The position numbers were made by a program, and so were the translations under genes. A stretch of DNA of 64,000 nt, taken from the NCBI RefSeq assembly GCF_000002425.4, contig NC_037253.1:621169-685168 (forward strand), written 5' to 3'. Under the pieces are notes generated by a model that worked only from the letters and a program-made list of their open reading frames with translations, did not search any database and was not told where the DNA came from. Below, one piece after another: positions 13,138 through 26,800 of this stretch; within the stretch, counting starts at the first letter, position 1, and each line of letters begins with the position of its first letter. Source of the DNA: Physcomitrium patens. Taxonomy: Eukaryota > Streptophyta > Bryopsida > Funariales > Funariaceae.

Positions 13138-16100
13138 TCACCGATCACCATCTTCCTCCTTGAACAGTTTGATCATGTCATCAATTCGTAGGATTGTAAT
13201 TGCAGCTTCAGTTGCAAACTGCAAAAAATACCGATGTCACATCAGGCATGATCTTACACCCCCACACACCAGAGCAATTAACCTCAACATACAAAGAACA
13301 ATGATCCAGAAACGAGACAGTACATATCTGTCAAAAAATCTTCATATATTAAAAGGGAATCTTTCAAAAGCACATGTTTCTTACCTGAATGATTTTAATT
13401 TTACTCATAGCTGGCTCAAGCACACCAGCTTCGATGTTGTTCCTAACAACTCCTTTGACCAAGTCCAAACCAGTCCTGTCAAATCAACAAAAAATTTAGA
13501 GAACGCAGCATGCGTGGAAATACTTCAAAAGTAGCCCATGCTGAGAATGCCAACTCCAAATTTCAGGACAGAACTTCCTACATACAACTAAGGCAACACC
13601 GAACACTTAGACCCAAGTCGCAATGACTTTCGTAAAATACACGAGCAGAACAAACTGCCAACTGGAGCAGCATAATATAAGAACCTTCAAAAAACTAACT
13701 GACAATCAAATTATTTCATTCGAGGGCATACCCTGCAAGGTGTTGCTTTTCAGACTTTGTTTGGGCGCTGTGGTGATATGCCCGAAGTTTGGCGACCAAT
13801 TCTGTCGAATCCTTTGCTGCATTTACTGCCAGAACCTGTGTTTCCAACATTCGTTAAAAGTACACTCCAACTGTGCTGACGATGTTAACGATAAAACACA
13901 GTGTGGTCCTCGATTTTATGACAGTTTTTTTAATTTTTGAAAATAAATACTTAGACGAACTCATTTTAATATACATATATATACACACACACACACTAAA
14001 CAACAAAGGTTGAAATATTTACTCGGCAGGATTGAAAACACGGCTACTTCATCAAACGAGAAGACGTGGGCATCGAAACTACCTCCCTCAAAACACCACA
14101 AAGGTCCAACAATGTATCCAAGGTAATTGCATACCTTGGGGATGATGAGAAGGGCCTCAGCGAATTCGGCTATGGCAAGTTGCTCCCGTGACCCCAGGGT
14201 GGTTGCCAGATTCTCCAAGTACACTGATAGAGCAGCCTCCACAGCTCCCCCTCCCGCCACCAACTGCCACAACAAACTAAATATATTAATATTCCTCTCC
14301 AATTAGAATTAGTTAGGTGTCATCAACAAAAAAGAATCAGATACAGATTCTCTGGCTGAAGTAGTTCAGACAATTATCCTAAATTGTAGAGTTGCGACCA
14401 AAAGCGCAGTTGGTACAAGATTTAGAAGCAGAGCGAGACATCCACTCACAGTGTTTGATTCCAGTGCACGTTTCACAATGCTCAATGAGTCATGAATAGA
14501 GCGTTCCATCTCATCTAACATGTAGTCATTGGCTCCTCTCAACACGATCGAAACCTGCCAAGTAACATAATGTGATACTATGCATATTCACTTTTATGCA
14601 TATTTTCAGACACGTTACAATGTGAGAGAATACGGATAGAAATCTAAGATGAAAATCCAAGTTCCAGCACAATAGAAGCTGCTAAGGGAGGTAACGGTCG
14701 CAACAGTGTAAATGTTCACTCACCACTCTTGAGCTCTTCGCACCCTTGATAAGAATGACATCGTCATCAGACACCCGCTCCTCCACGACTTCCTCAGCAT
14801 TTCCTAGTAGAGAAGAGTCGAAAGTCTCACCCCCTTCCATGTCAGCAAAGGTCAGAACCTGCAATAGAATGAACATATGCAGGATGTAGAATCCATTATA
14901 GGACAACACATGCAGGTAAGAGTCGTTGTAATTATTGGTGATACTATTTGAGGAAAAAAGTACTGAAAGGTGACCACTGCAATGGCACCCAAAAGTCTAC
15001 TGTCAACGATAAAAACTCCCATTATGTGATGAGTAACCTATGAACTCAAAGACTATTTCACATAGCGAATTTAGAAACATTTTGGTGAAACACAATCAAA
15101 GGATAAAAAAGACGAAACGAGCAACGGCTACCTGCAAAGCTAACCAGCCAAGAAATAATCGAGATAACAGCTGCTCTAATGCTGGAAAAAGCATCACTTT
15201 GCAAGAAATGATAAAGCATAACATAGTTCAGCCTCAACTAATATGTACCTGAGTGGCACCAGTGGCCTTGGCTATGTGACGCATAGCTTCCTTGCTCACG
15301 CGCCGCAATGCTATGGCATTGGCTTCCACGAAATACTGCATCCACCATAGACTGTTCATCAAAACATTGTTTCCACCCCAATACATACAGTATAATATCA
15401 ACCACACATAATAAAATAAATAAATCACAAAGTATGTACTCCTCGATAAAGCTGAATATTTGAATTAGGTGTTGGTGTGCCCAGCCTTTGCGAAATAAGC
15501 ATGTTTCACCAGTGTACCTACCTTTAAAGACATATCATCAATGCCCTTCGTAGTAAGAATCACATTAGCCCCTGCCTTGAGAATTTTCTCAATTCGCTCT
15601 TTAGTAATGTCTGCTTCCCTGCAAAATTATTAGTTATGAACAATAAGACGAAAAATACTTGGTTTTCTGAATAAAAAAAATGAGAAGAAAAAAATCCCGT
15701 GACAAACTCCCCAATATAAAACAGAATGCTTATAAGATATTCTGCAACCCGTCAAAAGTTCTGCTTCTGAGGACATGGACGTATTTGCGATTTTGAAGTA
15801 TACATTCATACCTCGGAAATGCTCCGTAAAGAAACTCACCTTTGACGGATCTTTTCAAGCTCCCTCGGATCTGTAACAAGAACCTGTACCCCCATCTGCA
15901 TTTTAGTCTTCTGCAAGTTGACATCTAAGCATGCAATCCGAGCTGGTGCCACTCGCCTAGGCATACCCTGAGCAGCTCTTCCTATCGGCAAAGCATAACC
16001 ATTGAGAAGATAACTCTCTCTGGCACTCTGTCCATGAGCCTTTAGAATGTTGATAGACTGTCCAATTGACCACCCCCAATCTGCATGTCAGTACAGGCGC

Positions 16101-18606
16101 TTAAACGAATATAGTCAACACCAAAACTTAAGCACACAAAAACAATAAGCAGCTTTCTTCCAACGGGCAGAAAACATAAATAACAGTTACAAACTGCACT
16201 TCTATAAAGATTAATGTGGAGACCTTAATGGGGTATCTAACGTCGCCCCTGTCAGAAACAGTCTTCACAGCTTGTACTGCATCAACCACCTGGCGGTTCA
16301 CAACACGATAGTGTTCCATCATTGCAACATGGTTGTAAAATCAGCAAACTTGAAATAAAATCCATGATAAATATGTAGATGTGCATTGCATGTGCTTGGA
16401 TATGGACCCACTTCTAAACAGTGTTACGAAGTACTTGGTACTGTGTTTCCTGGGCATAAATTCAGCTAATACACATCCTACAGAAGCATGTAACGTTCGC
16501 ATCCACCCCTATAAAACATACCATTTTGGCAAAGAAGTCAGATTCAGGACCAATGATCTTAGAGGACATGCTCGTCTTTGCGCAGTTGATCAAAGTATCA
16601 TTTCCCAGTTTTTCAACCTACATTTAGCTGAGATTGATTAGCACTATGTCGCACAACGGTGAAGCTCTGAAGGCCCAAATAATGATTTTCAAAACCTTCA
16701 TATACAATCTCCAAGAATAAACTACTACCAACACTATCCTTGAAGAACAGCCATATACAACCATAAACCAATCGAGGCAATAACCTCGACCATGAATAGT
16801 AATTGTAAAGATAATACCTTAGTAGCAAGCTTCTCCTCAATATACTTGCAAGCCTCACGCATGGCGAGCTGGCAAAACATGTGAACTCAATTGCTCAGAA
16901 CGTTGTCAGCATTAGTTCCAAATCTGACACAGAACATGAGTAAAATCGAGATAGATATATAGCCAGATAGATATGCTGGCTAAGAAAATAGCTCCGCATC
17001 GACTTCGACTACTAATATTATAAAATCATAATGTAACGGGATAAACTGTACAGGGTAGAGAAAACATACTCGATAACCACTGATAATAGAAGTCGGATGA
17101 ATCTTTATCCTAACCAAATCATTTGCTCTCTGTTTAACCAAAAACTGGCAGAATAAGCCCTTTTCTCATGAACAACACAGTAATGTTACAGAGAAATAAG
17201 CAGTAAAAGCCATCGAGATTTTAAAACCCAACTGTTATGTCTCCATAAATATCAACTCGTCTGTAATTGAAACAAACACAGGTTTATATCCTCCAATAAA
17301 ACAGAAAAATCTATAAAACATCAACGACGAGCTCATGAGAAGATCGGGTAAGGCAGTGACCTTAAGAAGCTCCGAAGCAATAATAACAACAGATGTTGTA
17401 CCATCTCCGACTTCTCGATCCTGCAGCTCGGCTAATTCTACCAGCACCTGATTGAAATCATCCGAGAATAAATCTTGATGTAACTTAGCATCGAACCGAT
17501 ACTTTTCACTGCAAAATCTATTCATATTTGTAGCTTGATTAGGCCAATCATACATACAGACATTTCCAACATACACACCGCTAAAAACGTTCGAAATCCT
17601 ACTGTGCGTACGACAGAATAGGAGGTGAATGAAAAACCAAAACCTCTTATAACATAAGAATATCCTACCGCAAATGGTTGTAAGTGTAGGCTTACCATGG
17701 GCTACCACAATAAGACCACTACCAGATAGTTCTCCTTTACAATATAAACCTCCGCCATGTAACCAGCTAAATATTGTCACGAAAAGTTCCAAAACAAGCA
17801 GTTGACGATATCATTATATACAATGATACAACCATGAAAAAATAAATAAATAAATAAATAAATAACCTTCGAGGCAGGATGCTCCACTTCAAGCATTTTT
17901 AAAATGGTGGCTCCGTCATTTGTTATAGTCACATCACCTATATCATCCACTAACATCTGCAAGATCCACAGGGCAGAAAAAGAATCGAGCACAGATTCAG
18001 AACACATTATCAATCAAAATAACAATCTTTGGGTTGACAAGCTAAACTAAGCTGACCAGTATGACCAAGTCCAACTCTTCAAGACAAGCTTCACATCAAA
18101 TTATGTCCGCAACATTTTCATCCTAATTCACGCTGCACGTGCAAAACCTTTTGCTAATGAAGTGCCGACTCCAAGATGAGGTTCACACCCATGCAACCAA
18201 AATACCAAATTCGCAACACCGCAAGAAACGAGCCCAAACGCACCTTGTCCAAACCAACAGGTCCCAATGAGGTTTTAACAATGTTGGCAATGGCTTGACA
18301 AGCCATAACTGCATTCCATCCACCATGACAACAACAAACACTGAATCAGATCCCCCACATTCAACCCAAGCCCAAATCATAGGACCCCAACCACCAACCC
18401 CTCGCAATCAACCCTGCCCCGCGCTCCAAAACCTCAAAAACCCTTCTCAAAAATCCATTGAAACCGAACGAGAATCCACGCGCGACCGCAGAAACCAAAA
18501 TAACAATGCCCAAAAACCTAATCCAGAATGCAAGTTAGCAACCATTCTGCGTGCGGACATCTTGGCCTGTCTGCCGATCTCCGAGAATACTCAGGTTCTG
18601 TGACAT
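13138..18606 (-). CDS. CCT1: T-complex protein 1 subunit alpha (CCT1/TCP-1 alpha)
   Basis: One of eight paralogous subunits of the cytosolic group II chaperonin TRiC/CCT, which folds actin, tubulin and other proteins using ATP. Seventeen exons splice in frame to 541 aa, the usual length: 18,606-18,543; 18,308-18,244; 17,956-17,867; 17,447-17,361; 17,129-17,070; 16,868-16,818; 16,617-16,522; 16,289-16,224; 16,057-15,840; 15,618-15,522; 15,335-15,249; 14,858-14,724; 14,554-14,450; 14,263-14,135; 13,835-13,732; 13,475-13,385; 13,218-13,138. Hallmarks in order are [24 protein letters not shown], the ATPase motif [23 protein letters not shown] in the apical region, ILRG-type [24 protein letters not shown], and the alpha-type end [11 protein letters not shown]. 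No broken residue was seen. Several introns hold AT-rich or TAAA repeats (about 17,840-17,866). The subunit call rests on near-complete agreement with plant TCP-1 alpha. Confidence 0.96.
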
Positions 18607-19050
18607 GGTGCTTCAGTGCTAGCGTTAGCGATCAAATCGGGGAAACGGCAGCTTTAAAGAATGGTGGAAGGAATGGAGCATGAGAAGCGTGGGAGGCAGA
18701 GCGGAAGTTGGGATTCCCTTGGCACAGGCATTCAGAGTCGGGTCGGGGACACAACACGAAACGCTCTATCTCTCTCCGCCGCCACCCCTGCAACCACGAT
18801 GCCCAGACTTGCCAGGGCCCGGAGTGTTCCCGTGGACGGGTGCTCTTCGTTCGCTCGTACTACGTTCGCTATCGATTTATCATCAGTTTTCCATCCAAGG
18901 GTGGGGCGAGGGACGGTCGCGATGTTGTTTCATGAGTGGTGTTCAGTAAATGTGTTTGTTTACAAAAATTGTATCCAATGTTTAGTTAATCTTTTGTTTG
19001 ATGTATCTAAAATGGAAGATAGTGATTTTTAAATCACCTCATTTTTTTCC
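18607..19050. promoter_or_regulatory. Presumed CCT1 promoter and 5' leader region
   Basis: This is the sequence upstream of the CCT1 start codon (18,606-18,604). It is GC-rich until about 18,930 and then falls abruptly into AT-rich transposon DNA. Open frames on the plus strand (for example 18,661-19,032) have no recognisable protein similarity and look like by-products of GC content. No specific promoter element can be named, so the role is positional inference. Confidence 0.4.
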
Positions 19051-21689
19051 TATTCTGTAGCCAATTTTTTTTTGTTCAAATACCATCTATCTCTTTTTTG
19101 CCTTTCCTTCATTTTGAGCTCTTTTTATAAATTGATCTTAGGTCTTTTATTTTTTTTTGTTTTGGTAGAACCAAGCATTTTGTCATTATGGCAAATTTTT
19201 TATAGTGATGACTATGCAAATGCATTGGCCATAGAATGGTATTACTTTATACATTTTTTTAAAAAAAATTTAAAACTTATAATACATAACTTTTCTTTTT
19301 TGGATTGACGATGGTAGTATTGCCAAGCAATATATGTCGTATAAAAAAAAAAGTTAATAAAATAAATAGAAACATGAGAGAAATACACGAGAGCAAAAAA
19401 ATATGTTCGTTCTTACTCATTTATTTTAATTCATTGAATTTTTTTTATAGTAAAGCCTCCTAAATATCTTTAGAGAATAATTCCATAGAGAATAGATTTA
19501 AATTAAGCAATTCACTTAATAAATTGGTTATAGATACTACAGTGGTGTCTCGTGACAACATTATATCTATTATTGTGGTAGAGTCTTTTTTACACAACAA
19601 GGTCACATTATCGTATTAAATGTCTTCTTATTTAGAAATACATCAAGTAATTGGTTGTAGAAGATGAAGTCATATATTACAATTATCTAAGAAACTTTAA
19701 TAGATTTCAACCATTAAAAAAGAAGCAATTTGAATTCCGATACGAAAGAATTTAAAGCAAATGCATAGTACTCAAAAACACTCTTCTTAATTACTTCAAG
19801 AAAATACAAATTCTAATTGTCTTATATTTGTCTTTTTTTAAAATTTCTAATTTTCTCTTCAAATCCTAATTTTAGGTAGTAAGCTTCAACTACCTATAAT
19901 TCATGATTTAATTATTTAGTTGGTATAAAATTTTATATACTAATAAAATGATTAATCTTCTATATATTAAAAAAAAAAAATCAATCCAACTTATAAATTA
20001 TGAAAAAAGTGCAAACAAATTGTACCAGTATTCCTTGGCTATAAACTTAAAGATTGATGATGAAGCTTAAGCAACAATTTATTAGTCTTCAACCATTATC
20101 TTTAGCTCCAAATTGGTGTATACCTTGATATGTCAGTCTATTAAAACCACACCAAAATTTTTCTTGTTTCTATAAGTAGATTTTTAGATATTAAAAAAAT
20201 CTTGTTCAATCCTAAATTACCAACTTTTAATACTTTCTTAAACTAATAATTAAATATCTTCCAATCACATCATTAGAATAATAATAAAAAAAATTATACA
20301 TAATTAACACATCCATTCAACTACGTATTGACAAAATTTGAATTATAGATGTCATATGCATCTCATAAACCATCTAATAGTACTAGCCATAACTTTATTG
20401 CATAAATCTAAAGTTATTGATACAAACCTTGATTTTACACAATAATTGCAAAGTCATCTCAAAACCTATAAAAATAAGCTTAATAATTTAAAAATAAACT
20501 TACAAACAATTCTTCAATCCAACTCTTTGATTTCTAAAATCTCCCCTACTTATTCCAAAGTATCTAATTTAGTAGCTAGAGATCTGATTTCAATCCTAAT
20601 CTTCAAATAATCATCCTCTAAATATCAATTCAATCTTTCCTAAGAAGATTTTAGCACGATCCTATCTTTAAGTTCATTTTAGAGTTGATCATACTGGATA
20701 TCTATATAATCTATTTTATTTTTATCAATTTATGGCCTTTTTAAGATACTAAAAGAATTTTTTTAAATCTAGAAGGTAAATTTTCTAATCAATCTTTAAT
20801 CTATTAACTATTAAAATAAAAAAATAAACTAATTTATGATTTTTTATATTTCTTTTATAGTTTTTTTTAAAAATAGATTAATTGATATTTAATTAGAATT
20901 ATTGAAGGTTAATTAGAATTTACTTAGATCTTATATAATCTTGTTGATTCATTTTCTATTCATCTTCTACAGCTAAGTAACTTTTATATTGTAAAGCAAG
21001 AATTTGTATTATTTGACAATATATATTTGACTTCATACATATTTATAATTGATTGATAGATTAGAAAATTAGCCATCAAAATAACCACATATTGTATATA
21101 TAAGTAGCTTTTAGAACAAGTTAACTATTTAGTACACATATCAAAAACTTATTTTGTAAATTAGACATATATCTTATAAGTTAGACACATATTGGAGATC
21201 CTATGGAATGTTTTCACATAGTTCTTAGTTAAATAGTATATGTAGAAGCAAGAATAAAGCTATCTTCACTCTTGTAAATATCTTTCTAGTCTTTAATGTT
21301 ACTTCACGGCTTAGTCTTCTTGTTATTGACAAAAACCATTCTAGATTAATATTATACCATCTTTGATTGATTTTTTAGTCTTTTTGAGTGATACAAGAGT
21401 GTAATAATTTTTTAATTTCTTCACATTTATGTTATTAAAAATTTGATAAGAATATTAATTCATTATGTTTGTTTTTTTTTTGAAATAGAGTGAATTACTT
21501 CCACTTAAATTGTTGTATTTTGAAGGTTGTTAACTATCTACTTTTAAATAAATATTCTGATTTCATAAGAATGATTTTTTTGTTAAAAAAAAGGAATATC
21601 TCTTTATATAAAAAAATCATTTTATATTAGAAGTTGGAGATTATCTTCCTCTAATTAAATTTGTAAACTTATTTAAATTTTCTATAAAA
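19051..21689. other. AT-rich, probably transposon-derived debris
   Basis: No intact gene. On the minus strand around 20,690-20,505 a frame reads as heptad-like, charged sequence (for example IRIEIRSLATKLDTLE) with stop codons at several points. This suggests the remnant of a coiled-coil coding region, but no family can be assigned. The rest is non-coding AT-rich sequence. Confidence 0.45.
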
Positions 21690-22987
21690 AAAAAATTATA
21701 GATGTTACTATCAACACAAGAGAAAATAGATTTATATTCATTATAGATCTTCACAAGCATATCAATACTTTTAAGATAGAAATCTCATGTATCTCTAATA
21801 TTGACTATGGAAGTAATATTTCTACATCTATGGAAAAAATCAATAATGAAGTTCAAAGACTATGTTAATAAATTGAGCAATTAAGAGAAGAAAGTAAATT
21901 AAGTTTACAATTAAATCCAAGAATTCTTATTATTATAAGTATGAAGGATGCAAAGATGAACATGTTAGAGAAGTTTGATGGAATAAGATGAAAGTTATGA
22001 AGATTTCTACAATAAATAAAATTGTATCTAAGATTGAAACTTTTCATCACTTGGACAGATATATTAAAGTTAAATTCATAGGTACACTTTTCTTTAAAAG
22101 TGATTTTTCTTAATATACATCTTATATAGAAAAAATATTCATATCTCTTCTATGATCTAAATTTATTTTTAGAATATTTTATTATAAGTTTTTAAAAAAT
22201 GATTAAAAAAAGATAGCAAAGACAAAACTTATATCTTTATGACAATTTTTTTTTAGCTACCATATATACTATTAAATTTCAAAACCTTACTTGTGAAATG
22301 GATTGAAATGATAAAGCTCTTATCAATTAATTTTTATATACATTGAAAGATAATGTCAAACATTTATAATTTTTAATGTTGACAATAGATGCATTAGAAT
22401 AATTTATTGCTCAAATTATTGCATGCAACAATCATCTCTTTGAAAGATAACAAGAGCAAAGATTTGATTGAAAAGGTGCAAATCAAATCATAGCAACATC
22501 TCATAAGTTTTTGGAAGCTTATTCATCAAGACCAAAATCTATGCAAATTAATGTGGTATGTTTCAAATTTCTTATTCAAGATTCAATGATATCTAAAAGG
22601 TTTGTGCTTATATTATGGAAAATCTAAGGACATTGCTTAATATTGTCCAAAGAAATAATGCAACTAAAAAATAAGGAGCATGGTTGCTAAAGAAGAGAAT
22701 GTGTTAGAAAATTAATTTCTCTAATTATAATAAAAACCATACAATTAGAATCTTGTGCAATACCTAATAAAGATCTTATTTTTTTTCACATTCTTCATGT
22801 TATTTTATAGTAAAAACTTATTTAAGATCAAAAAATCACATGACCTTTGCTTTATTAGATTTAAGAATCTTAGTCTATTTTATACATAAAGACTTTGTCA
22901 AAAAATAAGAAATATCTTTACTTAAGAAAATCAAACCTCTATATGTAGAAATAATAGATGGTCATTTGTTATTTTTTAGAGATATTA
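21690..22987 (+). pseudogene. Decayed Ty3/gypsy gag and protease (oldest layer)
   Basis: The plus-strand translation preserves retrotransposon gag landmarks: LEKFDG near 21,968, IKLYLRLKLF, KFIGTLFFKSDFS near 22,075, WNDKALIN-type and FLYTLKDNV near 22,330, and a damaged CCHC knuckle near 22,600 read as CLYYGKSKDIA, stop, YCPKK. A protease-like segment follows near 22,840-22,987, with TFALLD in place of the usual aspartate triad context and then KPLYVEIIDGHLLFF. Stops and frameshifts are frequent. The coding stretch is cut off exactly where the outer element's 5' LTR begins, so this copy is older than that insertion. No LTR could be assigned. Confidence 0.6.
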
Positions 22988-23684
22988 TGTATAGAATAGG
23001 TAAATAAACTTTGTGGTAAGTTACTAGTTGGTTATTGATAACCTTGAGAATTAGACTGATGGTTAGGCAGTTTAGTTGGTAATAGTAGGTTGTTAGTGGA
23101 ATAAATGGTTAAGAATTCAAAGGATCATAACCTTTGAAATCTACTGGTCGATGGTCCATCTTTTACTAAGATAAAGAGGTTGAAAAAAGAGAGATCGGTG
23201 CCAGATTGTGATAGTCGTAAGCTAGGGTAAGCTTGATGCTATCTCTTTTTTGTTTCTTTGTTGTTGACGAGCAATGGATAGTTTCTGAATACTGAAAAGT
23301 TAGTCTAGAATACCAGACTGTGAGAGTCGTAAGCCGAGATATTGAATTCTGTGTGATGAATTGAGAAACTAAATACAATAGGTAAGCTAGAGATCAGTAA
23401 TTGAATATATATAAACCGTAAAGAGAGTAAGTGGGAGAGGAACGGATAAGAATATGGAAGTATTGTTGAATTGATTGTCATAGAATGGATTATGGGTTGA
23501 ATTAAGATGGAAGTAGTAAGCCTTGCTATTTTGTAGTTGATAATTGATTTCAGATAACTAGAGTACAATCAATTGTGACACTAACAGACCCAATTCATAT
23601 AACCAATCTTTTCCCATGTTCGAACCCACCTCTATTAGTTCAATTGCTTTGGTATATTGAAGCTTGAACATAACAAGAACAACA
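22988..23684 (+). repeat. 5' LTR of outer gypsy element
   Basis: This 697-bp repeat, beginning TGTATAGAATAGG and ending GAACAACA, is matched by 38,893-39,587. It contains an internal direct repeat of about 23 bp, CCAGA(T/C)TGTGA(T/G)AGTCGTAAG, at 23,201-23,223 and 23,313-23,335. Confidence 0.85.
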
Positions 23685-23687
23685 TTT

Positions 23688-23705
23688 TGGCGTCGCTACT
23701 GGAGA
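23688..23705 (+). other. Primer-binding site of outer element
   Basis: TGGCGTCGCTACTGGAG lies three bases past the 5' LTR. It resembles the TGGCGCCGTTGCCGGGGA type of PBS, complementary to plant tRNA-Asp 3' ends, with several mismatches. The position is right and the tRNA identity is tentative. Confidence 0.55.
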
Positions 23706-23855
23706 AATGATAACAATATAAAATGTTAGAAATTGATTATATGGAAGATGGAATTATATCTTGAATGAGAACGTGAGAAGAATTAGTTTTAGGATTACAA
23801 ATATAAAAGTTATAATGCAAGGTAGTATTGATTTTGTAAAGAAAAATGAAAGATT

Positions 23856-26800
23856 ATGAGTGATAATCATGAAGGGGAGGATTATCAAAGAATTAATTGA
23901 TAAGCGAAAGAAAGACAGGAGTGATTACGCATAAGAAATCTCACACGGAAATGACAAAAAGGAATTGTAGGTCCAAGTAAAACCAAAGGAAGAAAAATTC
24001 AAATTCAAATAGTAAAGAGACCAGTAATAACACTAATCACCGCGGGAGTGCCAAAAGTACCAATTGCAGTACAAATAGGAGCAGTAAGAGACCAAACTAC
24101 AAGTATGGCACCATTACCTACTTTTAGTGGTTGGTCGGGCTCTGATCCCGATCACCATATATGCCAATTCTTGACAGCTTGCATGGCTAATAATGGTAGA
24201 ATTGAAGACATTTGGTTGAGATGGTTGCTTACAACTTTAAAAGATACAACTTTTGAATGGTATATTCGGCAACCAGTGAGTAGATTTTTCAATTGGGAGG
24301 CCTTGAAGAATGCCTTCCTAATCCATTTTAGACCAATAGGATTTGAAGATCGGCTTAGAGAAAGTTTTATGAATAGCAAGATGTTTGTGGAGGAATCAAT
24401 GGAGTCCTATTATGGCCAAGTCACGGATATACTTTGTAAATGGATAAATAATCAAATACCAGATGCGTTTATATTGTCGATATTAATCAATGGTTTGCAT
24501 CCACCAGAATTAAAAATATTTGTAAAAGAGGCTTGATCAGCTATGGTAGAGGCATCATTGGTATGAGCAAAGGTATGGGAAGAATGTCATTATGACCAAT
24601 TTTTAATAGTGGGGGCCATGATGATTCCAAGTTCAGAAAGCCAACAAATACAATCAAAAAATATATCAATGGGTAATTATCTACAAATGGTTGCATCTAA
24701 CATGAAGAATGTTATGTTGCAAAAATCAATTAATGCTACACCACTCTAAGAAATAGCGCCAATAACAATGACACCTTATTGTACATCGCCAACCTATCAA
24801 CAACCGGACTTGCTCACAAATGCGATTGTTAAAAATCCAAATGAAGCTTTGTTATTAAATCTAATAAAGAAGTTAGAAGAATTGGCCGTGAATTTGGCTA
24901 AAGACAAGGAGAAACGACATAAGCCTTCTAATATAAGACCTAATGTATGGTGTAATAATTGTAAGGGAGAAGGTCATTTTGATACGAAATGTCCATCATC
25001 CAAACAAACGGATATTCAATGTACATTTTGTGGAGGAAAGCACCCTACCCAAAACTGCTGACATTTACAAAGGCAACAACAGTTTAATAACCACACGATA
25101 CAACCAACTCAATGGAATGTTAATTAAGTATAGACTAGAAATATGGATGGTTGAAATAGAAATCGCTCAAATCGACCTAATCATGGCTTTGGAAAATTTC
25201 AAAATACTAATTATAATTCAATTTATGGAACAAAGATATAGAACGGTAAAAATAATCAAGGCGGTAATCTCCAAACTATACTAATTCAACAATCTAATTC
25301 TCGACCACTAGCAACAGGTGAACCAAGATCATTTACTATGGCTACCTGGAATCAGCCTAGTAGATATATTCCAATGGAGATTCCAAGCATACCTGACGAT
25401 ATGGATCAAAAATCATTACGTTATTATCGGTGTTGACAAATTGGTCATTATACCAGTGAATGTCCTAATCTAAGATTTATAGAGGAATATGCTCTAATAT
25501 GTCAAAATTACAAGCAATCGGGTCACTTTCATTATCAATGCAATATTCTATTTAATCCTAATAATCATGATCAAAAGATAAAATCGACTATGCAAATTGT
25601 AGAGGAAAAAAATAACGGGACACAAAAAACACCTGTTCATCAGATAGATGTAGTCCAAGCTCTTCTTACAAGAAGTCAGCAAAAGAGGAATGGACCAATT
25701 CAATATTATGGTGATCCTGAAGCAAAGGGCCAATTGGACCCAATTATGGGGCCATCCAATCCAGATCTTGACATGTACTCCTTACTCAGTATAAGACCTG
25801 AATCAGTTGTGCACTCCAATGAAGTACCAATTACGGAGGCTTTGATTCCGTGTCGAGTTGTTCCATTTTCTACACAATTTCAGAAAATGTCCTTTCCATT
25901 GAAAGATCCTCTAAGAGGCATGAATTCTAAGAAACTAATATCAGCCCAATTGGGAGAACAATCTTATCCATTCAAAGAACCAATTTTATAGGCTCCATCA
26001 AATTCAGTTCCAGTAGCTTTACCAATTTTCAATATAGAGAAAACCAATTTATCTACGTCGGTGTCTAGGACTGGGAAGAAGAAACAAACATTGGAAATTA
26101 TTACTAATACAAAACCATTTGATATTCTAAAAGATTTGGATACCATACAGTCCACAATCTCTATGAAGTAACTATTGGCGATAGCACCTCAATGCCAAAC
26201 TATCTTGAATTCTTCATTAATTCGTCGCAAATCTCAAAATAAAGAAATCTGAGAAGTAAGTTTGAATCCCAATCCGGATGCACCAATGATTGATGTCTCA
26301 ATTGATGGTGTGTTATTATCGAGAGTGCAAGTAGATAGAGGATCTAGTGTAAATCTTATGAATGCCGCTATAATGGAGGAGATGGGTTTGGATCACTTAT
26401 TGCCTACTAGAGTAGTTTTGAAAATGGCTGATTCTAGTTAAGTTAAACCTATGGATATTTTACGAAGTATTGATATAGTAATTGCGGAGATTATCTAGAA
26501 AATTGATTATATTATTTTTCGATTGCGAAGCTCTATATTATCACATCCAATTTTATAGGGGCGACCATGGTTATATCAAGCTAAAGTTCTAAATGATTAG
26601 GACCGTGGTACATTGACAATTAAGAAAGGTAATGATAAAATTGTGCTTCAAATGTACCCTATCCAATATCACAGAGTAACTCAAGTTGCCAGTTTAGAAT
26701 TCACATCAGATTGTGAAGATGAGTCTACAAAAGAAGAAATTGGTGCACCTGATTCAATTTATGTTGATAAAAGGCAAGTTGTTAAGCATACTAGAATGAA

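Noticed and set aside
18661-19032. Plus-strand frames upstream of CCT1 as a divergent gene
   Set aside because: Three overlapping frames are open in the same GC-rich stretch, none resembles a protein, and the frame runs into AT-rich debris.
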